Shown: positions 51,449-60,084 of the stretch, one piece after another
Position numbering within the stretch: the first letter of the stretch is position 1
Layout: every line of letters begins with the position of its first letter
Origin: Anaerolineales bacterium
GTDB lineage: Bacteria > Chloroflexota > Anaerolineae > Anaerolineales > Villigracilaceae
Length of the DNA stretch: 64,000 nt
NCBI GenBank assembly: GCA_030583925.1
Contig: CP129482.1
Location: 2,728,001 to 2,792,000, forward strand
Reading direction: 5' to 3'
Made by a program: the position numbers and the translations under genes
The notes under the pieces: model-generated
What the model saw: the letters and a program-made list of their open reading frames with translations, nothing else
Database searches by the model: none
What the model was told of the DNA's origin: nothing

Positions 51449-53404
51449 ATGGCAACGAAAAAATCCAGACCTGCGAGCAAGAAATCGAAACCGATAAAAC
51501 GGACAGCGTCTAAGCCGAAGAAATTATCCGGCGAAGTCTTCTACCCCTCCAAGGAAGTTATCGCAGAGGCGCGATTGAAAGACTGGGACAAACTCGCCCG
51601 CTCCGCCAAAAAAGACTTCCGCGGCTTCTGGGAAGCGGAAGCGAAAGAACTCGAATGGTACGGCAAATGGAAAAAAGTGTTGGACGATTCCAAAAAGCCG
51701 TTTTTCAAATGGTTCACGGGGGCGAAGGTCAACATCGTCCACAACTGCATTGACCGTCACCTGAAAACGCACTACAAAAACAAACTCGCCCTCATCTGGG
51801 AGAGCGAAGACGGCAAGGAACACCGCACGTTTTCGTATTACGCCATGAACCGCGAAGTGACGCGCATGGCGAACCTGATCAAAGCCATGGGCGTGAAAAA
51901 AGGCGACCGCGTCACCATCTACATGGGGCGTGTGCCTGAGATCACGTTTGCGATGCTGGCGTGCGCCAAGATCGGCGCGATCCACTCGGTGGTGTTCGGC
52001 GGCTTCTCGGTCGATTCGCTCGCGGAACGCATCGAAGACAGCGACTCGAAACTCGTCATCACCTGCGACGGCTCGTATCAAAACGGGAAGATCGTGCAAC
52101 TCAAACAGATCGTGGACGACTCGCTCAAACGTTGTCCATCCGTTGAGAACGTGATCGTGGTCAAGCGCGTCGGCAACGAGGTCAACATGGAGACCGGGCG
52201 CGACCACTGGTACCACGACCTGCTCGCCCAGCCGGTCGCCGAGGGCAAGTGCGAAACCGAGGTGATGGACGCGGAAGACACACTCTTCATCCTCTACACC
52301 AGCGGCTCTACTGGCAAGCCCAAAGCCATCGTCCACACACACGGCGGCTACATGGTCGGCACGTATTCCACGCTCAAATATTGCTTCGACATTCGCGACG
52401 ACGACCGCTGGTGGTGCACCGCCGACCCCGGCTGGGTGACCGGGCATTCGTATATCGTTTACGGTCCCATGCTCAACGGCGCGACCTCCTTCCTTTTTGA
52501 AGGCGGACCCGCCTACCCGGAACCGAATCGCTGGTGGCAATGCATCGAGCGCTACGGGATTACGCTCTTCTACACCGCGCCCACCGCCATCCGCGGATTG
52601 ATGCGTTTCGGCGAATCGTGGCCCGACAAGCACGATCTTTCCTCCTTACGCCTGCTCGGCACGGTGGGAGAGCCGATCAACCCCGAAGCGTGGAAGTGGT
52701 ATCACCGCGTCATCGGCAAAGGCAAATTGCCAATCATTGACACGTGGTGGCAAACCGAGACCGGCGCGTTCATGATCACGCCCACGCCGGTTGTGCCGCT
52801 CAAGCCCGGTTCGGGGACGCGTCCGTTCTTCGGGCAGGAAGCGGAAGTGGTGGACGAGCAAGGCAAACCTGTCGCGGACGATACGGAAGGTTATCTCGTG
52901 TTGAAGAACCCGTGGCCCGCCATGCTCCGCACAATTTACGGCGACCCCGACCGCTATGTGAATCAATATTGGAGCAAGTATCCCGGCAAATACACCACCG
53001 GCGATTCAGCCAAACGCGACCGCGACGGCTATTTCTGGATCATCGGCCGCGTAGACGATGTGATCAAAGTCTCCGGTCACCGGCTTGGCACAGCGGAAGT
53101 TGAATCGGCTCTGGTGAGTCATCCCGCTGTCGCGGAAGCCGCGGCGATCGGTCTGCCGCACGACATCAAAGGACAAGGCATCTACACCTTCGTGATGCTG
53201 CGCGCGGGCATGGTCGCATCGGCGGAACTGACGGAGGAATTACGCCAACATGTCGCCACCCACATGGGACCCATCGCCCGCCCGGAGGAGGTCCGCTTTG
53301 TGGATAAACTCCCCAAGACGCGCTCCGGCAAGATCATGCGCCGCGTGTTGAAAGCCCGCGCACAGGGTTTGCCTGAGGGAGATATTTCGACGCTGGAGGA
53401 ATAG
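51449..53404 (+). CDS. acsA: Acetyl-CoA synthetase with Lys-rich N-terminal extension
   Basis: The 651-residue AMP-forming enzyme activates acetate to acetyl-CoA. Visible are the P-loop-like YTSGSTGKPKA, the substrate pocket region WWQTETG, and the catalytic-lysine motif KTRSGKIMRRVLK near the C-terminus, where Lys acetylation and sirtuin control are known in other bacteria. The first 30 or so residues are an unusual Lys/Ser/Pro-rich tail (TKKSRPASKKSKPIKRT). GGAGAG precedes the ATG. Confidence 0.93.
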   Translation: MATKKSRPASKKSKPIKRTASKPKKLSGEVFYPSKEVIAEARLKDWDKLARSAKKDFRGFWEAEAKELEWYGKWKKVLDDSKKPFFKWFTGAKVNIVHNCIDRHLKTHYKNKLALIWESEDGKEHRTFSYYAMNREVTRMANLIKAMGVKKGDRVTIYMGRVPEITFAMLACAKIGAIHSVVFGGFSVDSLAERIEDSDSKLVITCDGSYQNGKIVQLKQIVDDSLKRCPSVENVIVVKRVGNEVNMETGRDHWYHDLLAQPVAEGKCETEVMDAEDTLFILYTSGSTGKPKAIVHTHGGYMVGTYSTLKYCFDIRDDDRWWCTADPGWVTGHSYIVYGPMLNGATSFLFEGGPAYPEPNRWWQCIERYGITLFYTAPTAIRGLMRFGESWPDKHDLSSLRLLGTVGEPINPEAWKWYHRVIGKGKLPIIDTWWQTETGAFMITPTPVVPLKPGSGTRPFFGQEAEVVDEQGKPVADDTEGYLVLKNPWPAMLRTIYGDPDRYVNQYWSKYPGKYTTGDSAKRDRDGYFWIIGRVDDVIKVSGHRLGTAEVESALVSHPAVAEAAAIGLPHDIKGQGIYTFVMLRAGMVASAELTEELRQHVATHMGPIARPEEVRFVDKLPKTRSGKIMRRVLKARAQGLPEGDISTLEE

Positions 53405-53415
53405 TACGTCTAGCC

Positions 53416-53451
53416 AAGAACTCCGAGATTTCCAAAATCTCGGAGTTCTTT
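53416..53451 (+). terminator. Terminator after acsA
   Basis: A 16-bp perfect stem (53416-53431 with 53435-53450) ending in T residues. Confidence 0.88.
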
Positions 53452-53548
53452 GAAGATTTGACCCGTGATGATCCTGAGCAAGACTGAAGGATAATCGCGG
53501 GGCTGTTTTATTTTCCGAAGTGGTGTAGAATGACGAAAGAGGCGCCCC

Positions 53549-53773
53549 ATGTTGACCAATAAAGTATCCGACATGACCGTTGATGAGTTGCGCGGTTTGA
53601 TCCGCGAAACCGTCCGCCAAACGTTGTCCGAAATTCTCGCCGATCCTGATGATGGGCTCGAATTACAAGACGGCATAGAAAACACTCTGCGACATTCGAT
53701 CAAAGCCATTCGTGACGGCGCGCCTACATACACTGCAGGTGACGTGGCAGAAAAATTAGGGTTGAACTGGTAA
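53549..53773 (+). CDS. Antitoxin of a RelE/ParE-type pair
   Basis: A 74-residue, acidic and helical protein (VDELRGLIRETVRQTLSEIL in the first part). It stops within the start of the next gene (TAATG), which is a RelE/ParE-like toxin, so it is the probable antitoxin. Its sequence family is not recognised with confidence. Confidence 0.72.
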   Translation: MLTNKVSDMTVDELRGLIRETVRQTLSEILADPDDGLELQDGIENTLRHSIKAIRDGAPTYTAGDVAEKLGLNW

Positions 53774-54036
53774 TGTACACCGCCAAGTTCACGCAAGAAG
53801 CGCTGGATCAACTTGCGGAACTGAATAAAGCGGACGCCCAGCAGGTAATGAAAAAACTGCGCTGGTTGAGTGAAAATTTTGAGCAGGCAACCCATCAGCA
53901 ACTCACCGGTTCATTGAAAGGGGTATTCAAATTACGCGCAGGAGATTACCGGGCGCTGTACACCTTTGATTCAAAGGAACAAGCCATCACAGTGCATATG
54001 GTCAAGCATCGGCGCGAAGTGTACAAAACCAAGTAG
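53773..54036 (+). CDS. RelE/ParE-family toxin
   Basis: Eighty-seven basic residues with the RelE/ParE fold pattern: YTAKFTQEALDQLAELNK, then KLRAGDYRALYTFD and a final VHMVKHRREVYK. The Arg/Lys/His-rich end is typical of ribosome-dependent RelE mRNA interferases. It starts in the antitoxin stop codon, so the two are translationally coupled. Confidence 0.82.
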   Translation: MYTAKFTQEALDQLAELNKADAQQVMKKLRWLSENFEQATHQQLTGSLKGVFKLRAGDYRALYTFDSKEQAITVHMVKHRREVYKTK

Positions 54037-54189
54037 GCTGATTCGACAAGGATTGCTTTCGCGATAATGTGTATATATGGGGAGACATCAGATTCATATC
54101 CTCAACTTATTCTTCCAATTGCACAATCCGTATATTTCCGTAGCAGTTTTTATAACAAAATTGCAAATCCGCGCTGGGCGGGGTCGCAG

Positions 54190-54195
54190 TATAAT
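54190..54195 (+). promoter_or_regulatory. -10 box before the first DUF1684 gene
   Basis: TATAAT ends 9 nt before the ATG at 54205; no ribosome-binding site is visible. Confidence 0.55.
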
Positions 54196-54204
54196 TTTGG
54201 CTCG

Positions 54205-55023
54205 ATGGCTGACAAAACCTACGAAAATGAAGTTATGGCTTGGCGTGAGGCAAGATACGCCGCGCTGACCGGCGAAAACGGCTGGGTGGCGCTGGCAGGT
54301 TTGTACGATCTCAAAGAGGGGAGAAACCTTGTCGGCTCGACGACGATGAGCGAGGTAGTTCTCCCCGAACAGGCGCCGACGTACCTCGGCGTGGTCGAAG
54401 TGTCGGGTAAAACCATCCGCTTTCAACCGGCAAACGGCATCAACGTGAAAGTCAACGGCCGGGCTGTCCAAAAAGCGACGCTCAAAACCGCGCAAGACCC
54501 GAAACCGAGTTTCATCACGTGGAATCACATCCGCATGGTCGTTCATAGACATGGGGATACGCTCTCGATGCGCATCTGGGATAACGACCGCTCGGATCGC
54601 TTCACGCTCCCGCCGCTGAAATGGTTCCCAGTCAACAAGAAATTCAAGTTCAACGCGACGTATACGCGCTATCCCAAACCCAAAGCCTCGCCGCAAGACG
54701 ATTCGACCGGCGATGTGATCGAAGAGCAACTGACCGGCGTGCTCTCGTTCCGATATGAGGGCAAGACCTATAAACTCGACGTTACGCAAACGCAAAGCAA
54801 AAAACTGTTCGTCAAATTCCGCGATGGCACCAGCAGTAAAGAATCCTATCCGCCGAGCCGTTATCTCTATACCGACGCGCCGAAACAGGGCAAAGTAATT
54901 TTAGATTTCAACTACGCCTACAGTCCGCCGTGCGCGTTCACGCCGTACGCCACATGCGTCTTTGCGCCGCCGCAGAACACGCTCCCCTTCCGCGTGGAAG
55001 CGGGCGAAATTTATCGAGGATGA
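54205..55023 (+). CDS. DUF1684 protein, first copy
   Basis: The 272 residues match DUF1684: an N-terminal W-x-x-x-R stretch (VMAWREARYAALTGENGWVALAGL), a middle part that looks FHA-like or beta-rich, and the conserved LDFNYAYSPPCAFTPYATC near the C-terminus. The start at 54205 is chosen from the TATAAT spacing. The next gene is a paralogue 3 nt away. The biochemical role of this family is unknown to me. Confidence 0.8.
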   Translation: MADKTYENEVMAWREARYAALTGENGWVALAGLYDLKEGRNLVGSTTMSEVVLPEQAPTYLGVVEVSGKTIRFQPANGINVKVNGRAVQKATLKTAQDPKPSFITWNHIRMVVHRHGDTLSMRIWDNDRSDRFTLPPLKWFPVNKKFKFNATYTRYPKPKASPQDDSTGDVIEEQLTGVLSFRYEGKTYKLDVTQTQSKKLFVKFRDGTSSKESYPPSRYLYTDAPKQGKVILDFNYAYSPPCAFTPYATCVFAPPQNTLPFRVEAGEIYRG

Positions 55024-55026
55024 ATC

Positions 55027-55866
55027 ATGGCTAACGAAGAATACATCAAGAACATCATGAAATGGCGCGAGGAAGTGGATAACAACCTGCGCCGCGAAAA
55101 CGGATGGCTCGCCCTCGCTGGCTTGTTCTGGCTTCGCAAAGGGACGAACCTCATCGGCTCGTCGTCCGATGCGGACATCCTGCTCCCCAAGCGCGCGCCG
55201 GCGCGCCTCGGCACGTTCGAATTCGACGGGAATAACGTCACTCTCCACGTTGAATCAGACCTCCCCGTCGAAGTGAACGGGGTTGAGTCCAAATCCGCGC
55301 TGTTGGATGCCGATCAGGAGGATGTGCCGTCGTTCATCACTTTCGATGAGATGCGGATGGTCGTCTTGCGCCGCTCGAAGGGAGTCGGCATTCGTCTGTG
55401 GGATAACACACGGGAGGAACGACGCGTCTTTCCGCCCCGCGAGTGGTACCCGGTGAAGGAAGTGCTGCGCGTCCAAGCGACATTTACCTGCTATGAAACG
55501 CCGCAGATCGTGAAGATGCCCGACATCCTCGGCGCCATCCTCGACGAGCCGATGCAGGGCTACGTCACGTTCGAGTTGAACGGCAGGAAACATGAATTGA
55601 TGGTGGAGGAACTTTCAGACCGCCGCCTGTTCATCCAGTTTATGGACGAGACCAACAGCCACCCCACCTATCCATCCGGGCGGTATCACTACACTGATCC
55701 GCACGAAGATGGGAAAGTGGTTGTTGATTTCAACAAGGCATATAGCCCGCCATGTGCGTTCACCGATTTCGCCACTTGTACTTTTCCGCCGCAGGAGAAT
55801 CATTTACGCGTGGCGATCGAAGCGGGCGAGATCTATCCAGAACGCCAGCATAACCATCATCATTAA
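55027..55866 (+). CDS. DUF1684 protein, second copy
   Basis: The 279-residue paralogue of the preceding protein repeats the same landmarks (MKWREEVDNNLRRENGWLALAGL, VVDFNKAYSPPCAFTDFATC). It differs in the central region and ends in a His-rich tail (ERQHNHHH). GAGGATGAATC gives a weak ribosome-binding site. The pair arose by tandem duplication and has diverged. Confidence 0.8.
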   Translation: MANEEYIKNIMKWREEVDNNLRRENGWLALAGLFWLRKGTNLIGSSSDADILLPKRAPARLGTFEFDGNNVTLHVESDLPVEVNGVESKSALLDADQEDVPSFITFDEMRMVVLRRSKGVGIRLWDNTREERRVFPPREWYPVKEVLRVQATFTCYETPQIVKMPDILGAILDEPMQGYVTFELNGRKHELMVEELSDRRLFIQFMDETNSHPTYPSGRYHYTDPHEDGKVVVDFNKAYSPPCAFTDFATCTFPPQENHLRVAIEAGEIYPERQHNHHH

Positions 55867-55871
55867 AAATA

Positions 55872-55899
55872 AAAAGCCGACACGTACGTGTCGGCTTTT
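55872..55899. terminator. Bidirectional terminator between DUF1684 and ecfT
   Basis: A perfect 28-bp palindrome with A and T runs at its ends. Confidence 0.88.
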
Positions 55900-55902
55900 G
55901 AA

Positions 55903-56775
55903 TCATCCACCAAATAGTTGGATCAACGACTCCGGCACCCAAAAATTTCCATACCCCATAAACCCGGCGATCAGGGATGCTACCAGAATCGCCACACCGA
56001 GCCAGATCAGCACACGATCTTTGAGGTCGCGAGTCAACACCTCCAGCCACGTGCGCGGACCGACGCCGAAGGCGCGTAAGTCCATCGCGTCGATGATGTC
56101 CTCACTGCTGATAATGGCATGGATGGTGACCGGCACAAAGATCGGCGCCATCTTGCGAACTTGTTCAACAATTCCCCCATTGAGTTTTTCAATCTCATAG
56201 CCGCGCGCCCTCTGCGCGTCCATCGTCAATTGGAAGTCGCGCGCAAAGGTCGGGATGAAGCGCATCGTCAAATCCATGGCATAGGCAAATTTATCGGGCA
56301 ACCCCAAGCCTTTGAAGGTGATGCCGTACAAGGCGGGATTCAACGAATAGGGAATCAGAATCGTCATCACTGCGATGCTCGAAACGCGCACGAACTGACT
56401 CACGGCATAGAAGGCGCGCTCCACGGTGACATCCAATGTCGGCGTCCAACCTAAAATTGAAAAGGACGCTTTGTACTGGCGGATGAGATGTTCCTTCTCG
56501 TAAAGTTCACTCCCCCCTCTGCCGGTCAGGAAGGTGAGAATGGCAAAGAAGACGACAAAGCCAATGATGAACAAAAAGGCGCGGCGCATTTCCTTCCACG
56601 TGACGCCGGAAGTGAAGAGCACGAACATCGCGAGGGCGAAGAAAAATAATAGCGGACGCACGTCCCAAAAGGCGAGCGTGGAAACGAGAAAGCACGCGTA
56701 GAAGATCAACCACGCGCGCGGGTCGAACGATTGGATCAGGGATTTGCGATTTCGATATCGCCAGGCGACGAGCAT
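55903..56775 (-). CDS. ecfT: ECF transporter transmembrane protein EcfT
   Basis: The 290-residue membrane protein is the scaffold of an energy-coupling-factor transporter. Five to six hydrophobic segments occur, and the two cytoplasmic coupling motifs that grip the ATPases are present: AQRARGYE (ARG) and DAMDLRAFG (second). It lies downstream of the S component and fused ATPase genes on the same strand, so a full ECF module is encoded here. Confidence 0.9.
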   Translation of the reverse strand: MLVAWRYRNRKSLIQSFDPRAWLIFYACFLVSTLAFWDVRPLLFFFALAMFVLFTSGVTWKEMRRAFLFIIGFVVFFAILTFLTGRGGSELYEKEHLIRQYKASFSILGWTPTLDVTVERAFYAVSQFVRVSSIAVMTILIPYSLNPALYGITFKGLGLPDKFAYAMDLTMRFIPTFARDFQLTMDAQRARGYEIEKLNGGIVEQVRKMAPIFVPVTIHAIISSEDIIDAMDLRAFGVGPRTWLEVLTRDLKDRVLIWLGVAILVASLIAGFMGYGNFWVPESLIQLFGG

Positions 56776-56785
56776 ATGACGCTCC

Positions 56786-56816
56786 GCTCGGCGAGGGTCT
56801 CAGACCCCCGCCGAGC
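56786..56816 (-). repeat. Palindrome in the ecfT-S gap
   Basis: GCTCGGCGAGGGTCT pairs with AGACCCCCGCCGAGC (one mismatch) around a single base. Confidence 0.65.
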
Positions 56817-56825
56817 CGAAAAATA

Positions 56826-57770
56826 TTATCTCCCCGACTGTCTCTGCACCGAACCGTATGCCACCACGAGCAAAGGCACAAGGATCGCGGCAAAGATCAA
56901 GTTAGGTCCAGCCGAGGGCAGGAACTCGCCGACGACAGCCGCCGGAAGGCTAAAGCCATTGATGAAAATGTCCGACAGCGCGGCGAAGAGCAGACCAAGG
57001 ATGTTTCCGAGCATGCCCCAAGTGACCGCAGTCGCGATCTCTTCATTCGAGCCGAAGAAGTAGCGAACGGCAAAGACCAGCGCGAAGCCGATCAGAATGG
57101 CAATTCCGGCAAACAGCGAGATTTGGGCATCGCCGAAGATATTGTTCTCAACGTCAAAGAACAGCATGTTGGGCGTATCGCGGAACACGAAGAACAACAA
57201 CGCGGTAACCACAGCGAGAGCGCCGCTCAAATACAGCACGGTGTTCATGCTTTCCTTGCGACTCTTGAACAGCATCCAGCAACCAGAGATGAAGCCGATC
57301 AAACCGTTGCCGATGCTCCACTGCGGCGAAAGCCCGAAGCCGGTCAACGCGTCGCCGAAGGTATTACCCACCGCGCCGGTGAAGAAACCGACCACAGGTC
57401 CGAAGGCGTAACCGAAGAACATCGGGATCGCGACGGCAGGACGAAGCGCGACCTGACTCAACGATGGCACAACGAAGACCGTGCCGTTGAACAGATACGA
57501 AAACACGGCATACAACGCCGCGCCGATCGCCATCCAAACTACTTGACGAGTGCCAACTTCCCAAGCGGAATCGTTTTTCGTCGCGGCATAGACGCCGTAC
57601 GCAATTGCCAAACCGATCACCACGAACACGAAGCGGAGGACAACGGTGCTTTGATCGGTCGAAAAATTGAACATGGCGCCTTCCTGCGCTTCGCCCGCGC
57701 CCAGCACGAACATGACGACTGCGAAGAACACGAGCACCACGCCCAGAAAGATCAGTATTGATTTATTCAT
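56826..57770 (-). CDS. ECF transporter S component, substrate unknown
   Basis: The 314-residue protein has about eight hydrophobic segments, longer than the usual six-helix S component. The internal LRPAVAIPMFFGYAFGPVVGFFTGAVGN is typical of S components. Its own sequence does not reveal the ligand, and no riboswitch stands before the operon to name it. It is flanked by the two other ECF parts. Confidence 0.82.
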   Translation of the reverse strand: MNKSILIFLGVVLVFFAVVMFVLGAGEAQEGAMFNFSTDQSTVVLRFVFVVIGLAIAYGVYAATKNDSAWEVGTRQVVWMAIGAALYAVFSYLFNGTVFVVPSLSQVALRPAVAIPMFFGYAFGPVVGFFTGAVGNTFGDALTGFGLSPQWSIGNGLIGFISGCWMLFKSRKESMNTVLYLSGALAVVTALLFFVFRDTPNMLFFDVENNIFGDAQISLFAGIAILIGFALVFAVRYFFGSNEEIATAVTWGMLGNILGLLFAALSDIFINGFSLPAAVVGEFLPSAGPNLIFAAILVPLLVVAYGSVQRQSGR

Positions 57771-57792
57771 TTCATCTTCTCCTCAAACAAAT

Positions 57793-59409
57793 TTAGACAT
57801 GCGCCAACGCTTCAGCCCTCATGAAGCGGCTCGTCGCGCCGAGTCGGTCGAGGTTGAGAGCCAGCAACGAGGTCGGCACGAGGCGGTTGGCTTTGAGTCG
57901 GTCGAAGTCGCGTAACACATCCTGCGGTTTTCCATCGGCAATGAGTCGCCCATCGTTCACGATCAACACGCGGTTGGCGTAAATGACTGCCAGGTCAACG
58001 TCGTGTGTGATGAACAGGATCGCCTCGAACGAAGGCAGTTGCAGGATCGAATCCATGAAGTTCATGTAATTCTGATAATCCTGCCCGGCGGTCGGCTCAT
58101 CCATCACGAGGATGCGCGACTGCATGGCAAGGATCGCCGCAATACTCACGCGCTTCTGCTGGCCAAACGACAACGCCAGCGGAGGGTCTTGCTCTTTATC
58201 GGAAAGGTTCACAATTCTCAACGCCTCTTTCACCTCCGTTTCGATCTGCTCCTTCGAATGTTTCAAGTTCGTCGGACCGAACGCCAACTCCTCGCGGACG
58301 GTCGGCGCAAACAACATGTGGCTCGGGCTTTGGAACACATAGCCCAACGTGCTGGCGATCTGCGCGACGCTTGCCTGTTTCGTGTCATGCCCGTTCACCA
58401 GCACGCGCCCGGCTTTGGGCTTGAGCAAACCGATCGCATGTTTGACGAACGTCGTCTTGCCCGCGCCGTTCGGACCCAACACCGCGATCACGTCGCCGCG
58501 CTTGATCTCGAGATTGATGCCATGCAAGACTTCGACTTCGGCATCGTACCCGAACGCGACCTCTTCAAACTTGACCAACGCTTCTTTTTCGGACCCTCCG
58601 CCTGCCGCGCCCGGGAGAATTTTTATCTCCGCCGGAGGCGGATCCTGCTTCGCGCGTTCTGCGATCTCGCTTGCGGGCAGTTTGATCTCGCGGTAGTTCG
58701 CCACCTTTGATAACCCCGAAGGATTTCCAAGGTAACGGATTTCGCCCTCGCTCATGAACATCACGCGGTTTGGCTTGATGCGTAACACGTCCTCCACGCG
58801 ATGTTCCACCATGAGAATCGTCATCCCTTCGTCGGCGAGGAGACGCGCCGTATCCAACGCGTCCTGCGCGGAAGCGGGATCCAAACTTGCGAGCGGTTCA
58901 TCCAACAACAAAATAGACGGACGCATGGCAAGCACGCCTGCCAACGCCACTTTCTGCTTCTCCCCGCCTGAAAGCGTGAACGTTTCCCGTTCGCGCAAAT
59001 GGAAAATTTTGAGGAATTTCAACGCTTCGTCCACGCGGTCAATAATTTCCTCGCGCGAGACGTTTAGGTTTTCCAGCCCAAACGCCACTTCGTTTACTAC
59101 TTTCGTCCCCAAGATTTGACGTTCGGGATCTTGCAACACCGTCCCGATCTTTTGCGAGATCTGCGATAACTTCCAATCTTTCGGGTTTTCGCCATATAGG
59201 AGGATTTGTCCGCCCACTTCGCCTTTGTAGGACCGCGGAGCCAACCCGTTGATGCAGCGAATGAGGGTGGTCTTGCCGCATCCGCTGGCGCCGGCAATGA
59301 GGAGGATCTCCCCCGCGTTCGCCTCGAACGAAATCTCGCGGATCGCGGTGGCGGAGCGGTCACGATAGCGAAAGGATAAATTCTCAACTACGAGGGCTTT
59401 ATCAGCCAT
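57793..59409 (-). CDS. ECF transporter ATPase with two fused ABC domains
   Basis: The 538 residues carry two ABC domains. Domain 1 (about 1-250): GASGCGKTT Walker A, LSGGEKQKV signature. Domain 2 (about 285-520): GPNGAGKTT, LSFGQQKRV signature. ECF systems usually use two separate ATPases; here EcfA1 and EcfA2 are fused in one chain. It leads the minus-strand operon with the S component and EcfT. Confidence 0.9.
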   Translation of the reverse strand: MADKALVVENLSFRYRDRSATAIREISFEANAGEILLIAGASGCGKTTLIRCINGLAPRSYKGEVGGQILLYGENPKDWKLSQISQKIGTVLQDPERQILGTKVVNEVAFGLENLNVSREEIIDRVDEALKFLKIFHLRERETFTLSGGEKQKVALAGVLAMRPSILLLDEPLASLDPASAQDALDTARLLADEGMTILMVEHRVEDVLRIKPNRVMFMSEGEIRYLGNPSGLSKVANYREIKLPASEIAERAKQDPPPAEIKILPGAAGGGSEKEALVKFEEVAFGYDAEVEVLHGINLEIKRGDVIAVLGPNGAGKTTFVKHAIGLLKPKAGRVLVNGHDTKQASVAQIASTLGYVFQSPSHMLFAPTVREELAFGPTNLKHSKEQIETEVKEALRIVNLSDKEQDPPLALSFGQQKRVSIAAILAMQSRILVMDEPTAGQDYQNYMNFMDSILQLPSFEAILFITHDVDLAVIYANRVLIVNDGRLIADGKPQDVLRDFDRLKANRLVPTSLLALNLDRLGATSRFMRAEALAHV

Positions 59410-59494
59410 CCATGCACCTGTCTATAAGAAATTTTTTCTTAGCAATTATATTACATCCGCCTCTTGCCACGATGAAAGAGATCGGCTTTCCTCA

Positions 59495-59503
59495 TGTTAT
59501 ACT
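59495..59503 (+). promoter_or_regulatory. Extended -10 promoter of the ferritin gene
   Basis: TGTTATACT is an extended -10 element; the transcript would begin about 20 nt before the AAAGGA ribosome-binding site. Confidence 0.55.
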
Positions 59504-59531
59504 TGCTTCATCCAAATGAAAGGAAAAATCT

Positions 59532-60026
59532 ATGCTTATCAACCCTGAACTGGCGAAAGCCATGAACGCACAGATCGGAAACGAATTCGGTGCAAGCATG
59601 CAATACCTGAGCATCGCCGCGCACTTTCAAACACAGAAACTCACGCTTCTGTCAAAATTATTCTTCGAGCAGGCGGAGGAGGAAAAAACGCACGCGATGA
59701 AATTCGTGCATTACATCCTCGATACGCAAGGCGAGCTTCAAATCCCAGCCGTTGCCGCGCCGAAACCGAAATTTGCGACAGCCGAAGAAGCCGTCAAAGC
59801 CGCGCTGACGTGGGAACAGGAAGTGACGGGACAGATCAACCGACTCATGGATTTGGCGGTCTCGCAGAACGATTACCTCGCGCAGAATTTCCTGCAATGG
59901 TTTATTGACGAACAACTCGAAGAGATCAACAAAATGGATCAACTGTTAAGTGTGATCCAGCGCGCCGGCGAGAAGAACCTGCTCATGGTCGAGGCGTATC
60001 TCGTCCACATGGAGAAAGCAGGCTAG
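59532..60026 (+). CDS. ftnA: Ferritin
   Basis: The 164-residue ferritin-like iron store has the four-helix pattern with ferroxidase ligands visible as Glu in NEFGASMQYL, EQAEEEKTHAMKF (ExxH) and the later Glu in EQLEEINKM. Bacterial non-haem ferritin is the closest match; no haem-ligand Met typical of bacterioferritin is obvious. AAAGGA precedes the start. It stores iron in the cytoplasm. Confidence 0.92.
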   Translation: MLINPELAKAMNAQIGNEFGASMQYLSIAAHFQTQKLTLLSKLFFEQAEEEKTHAMKFVHYILDTQGELQIPAVAAPKPKFATAEEAVKAALTWEQEVTGQINRLMDLAVSQNDYLAQNFLQWFIDEQLEEINKMDQLLSVIQRAGEKNLLMVEAYLVHMEKAG

Positions 60027-60046
60027 CGCGACTGCAAAGATAGAAC

Positions 60047-60080
60047 AAAATCCCCGCAACATCTCGGTTGCGGGGATTTT
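60047..60080. terminator. Bidirectional terminator after ferritin
   Basis: A 14-bp stem (60047-60060 with 60067-60080) with A and T runs serves ferritin and the convergent thioredoxin-like gene. Confidence 0.9.
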
Positions 60081-60084
60081 TATT

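Noticed and set aside
51524..52633. 369-codon frame opposite acsA
   Set aside because: Antisense to a complete acetyl-CoA synthetase; composition (His, Arg, Val rich) is that of a shadow frame.
59410..59531. Riboswitch before the ECF operon
   Set aside because: The gap between the divergent ecf and ferritin genes is about 120 nt and shows no recognisable thiamine, cobalamin or other vitamin riboswitch core.
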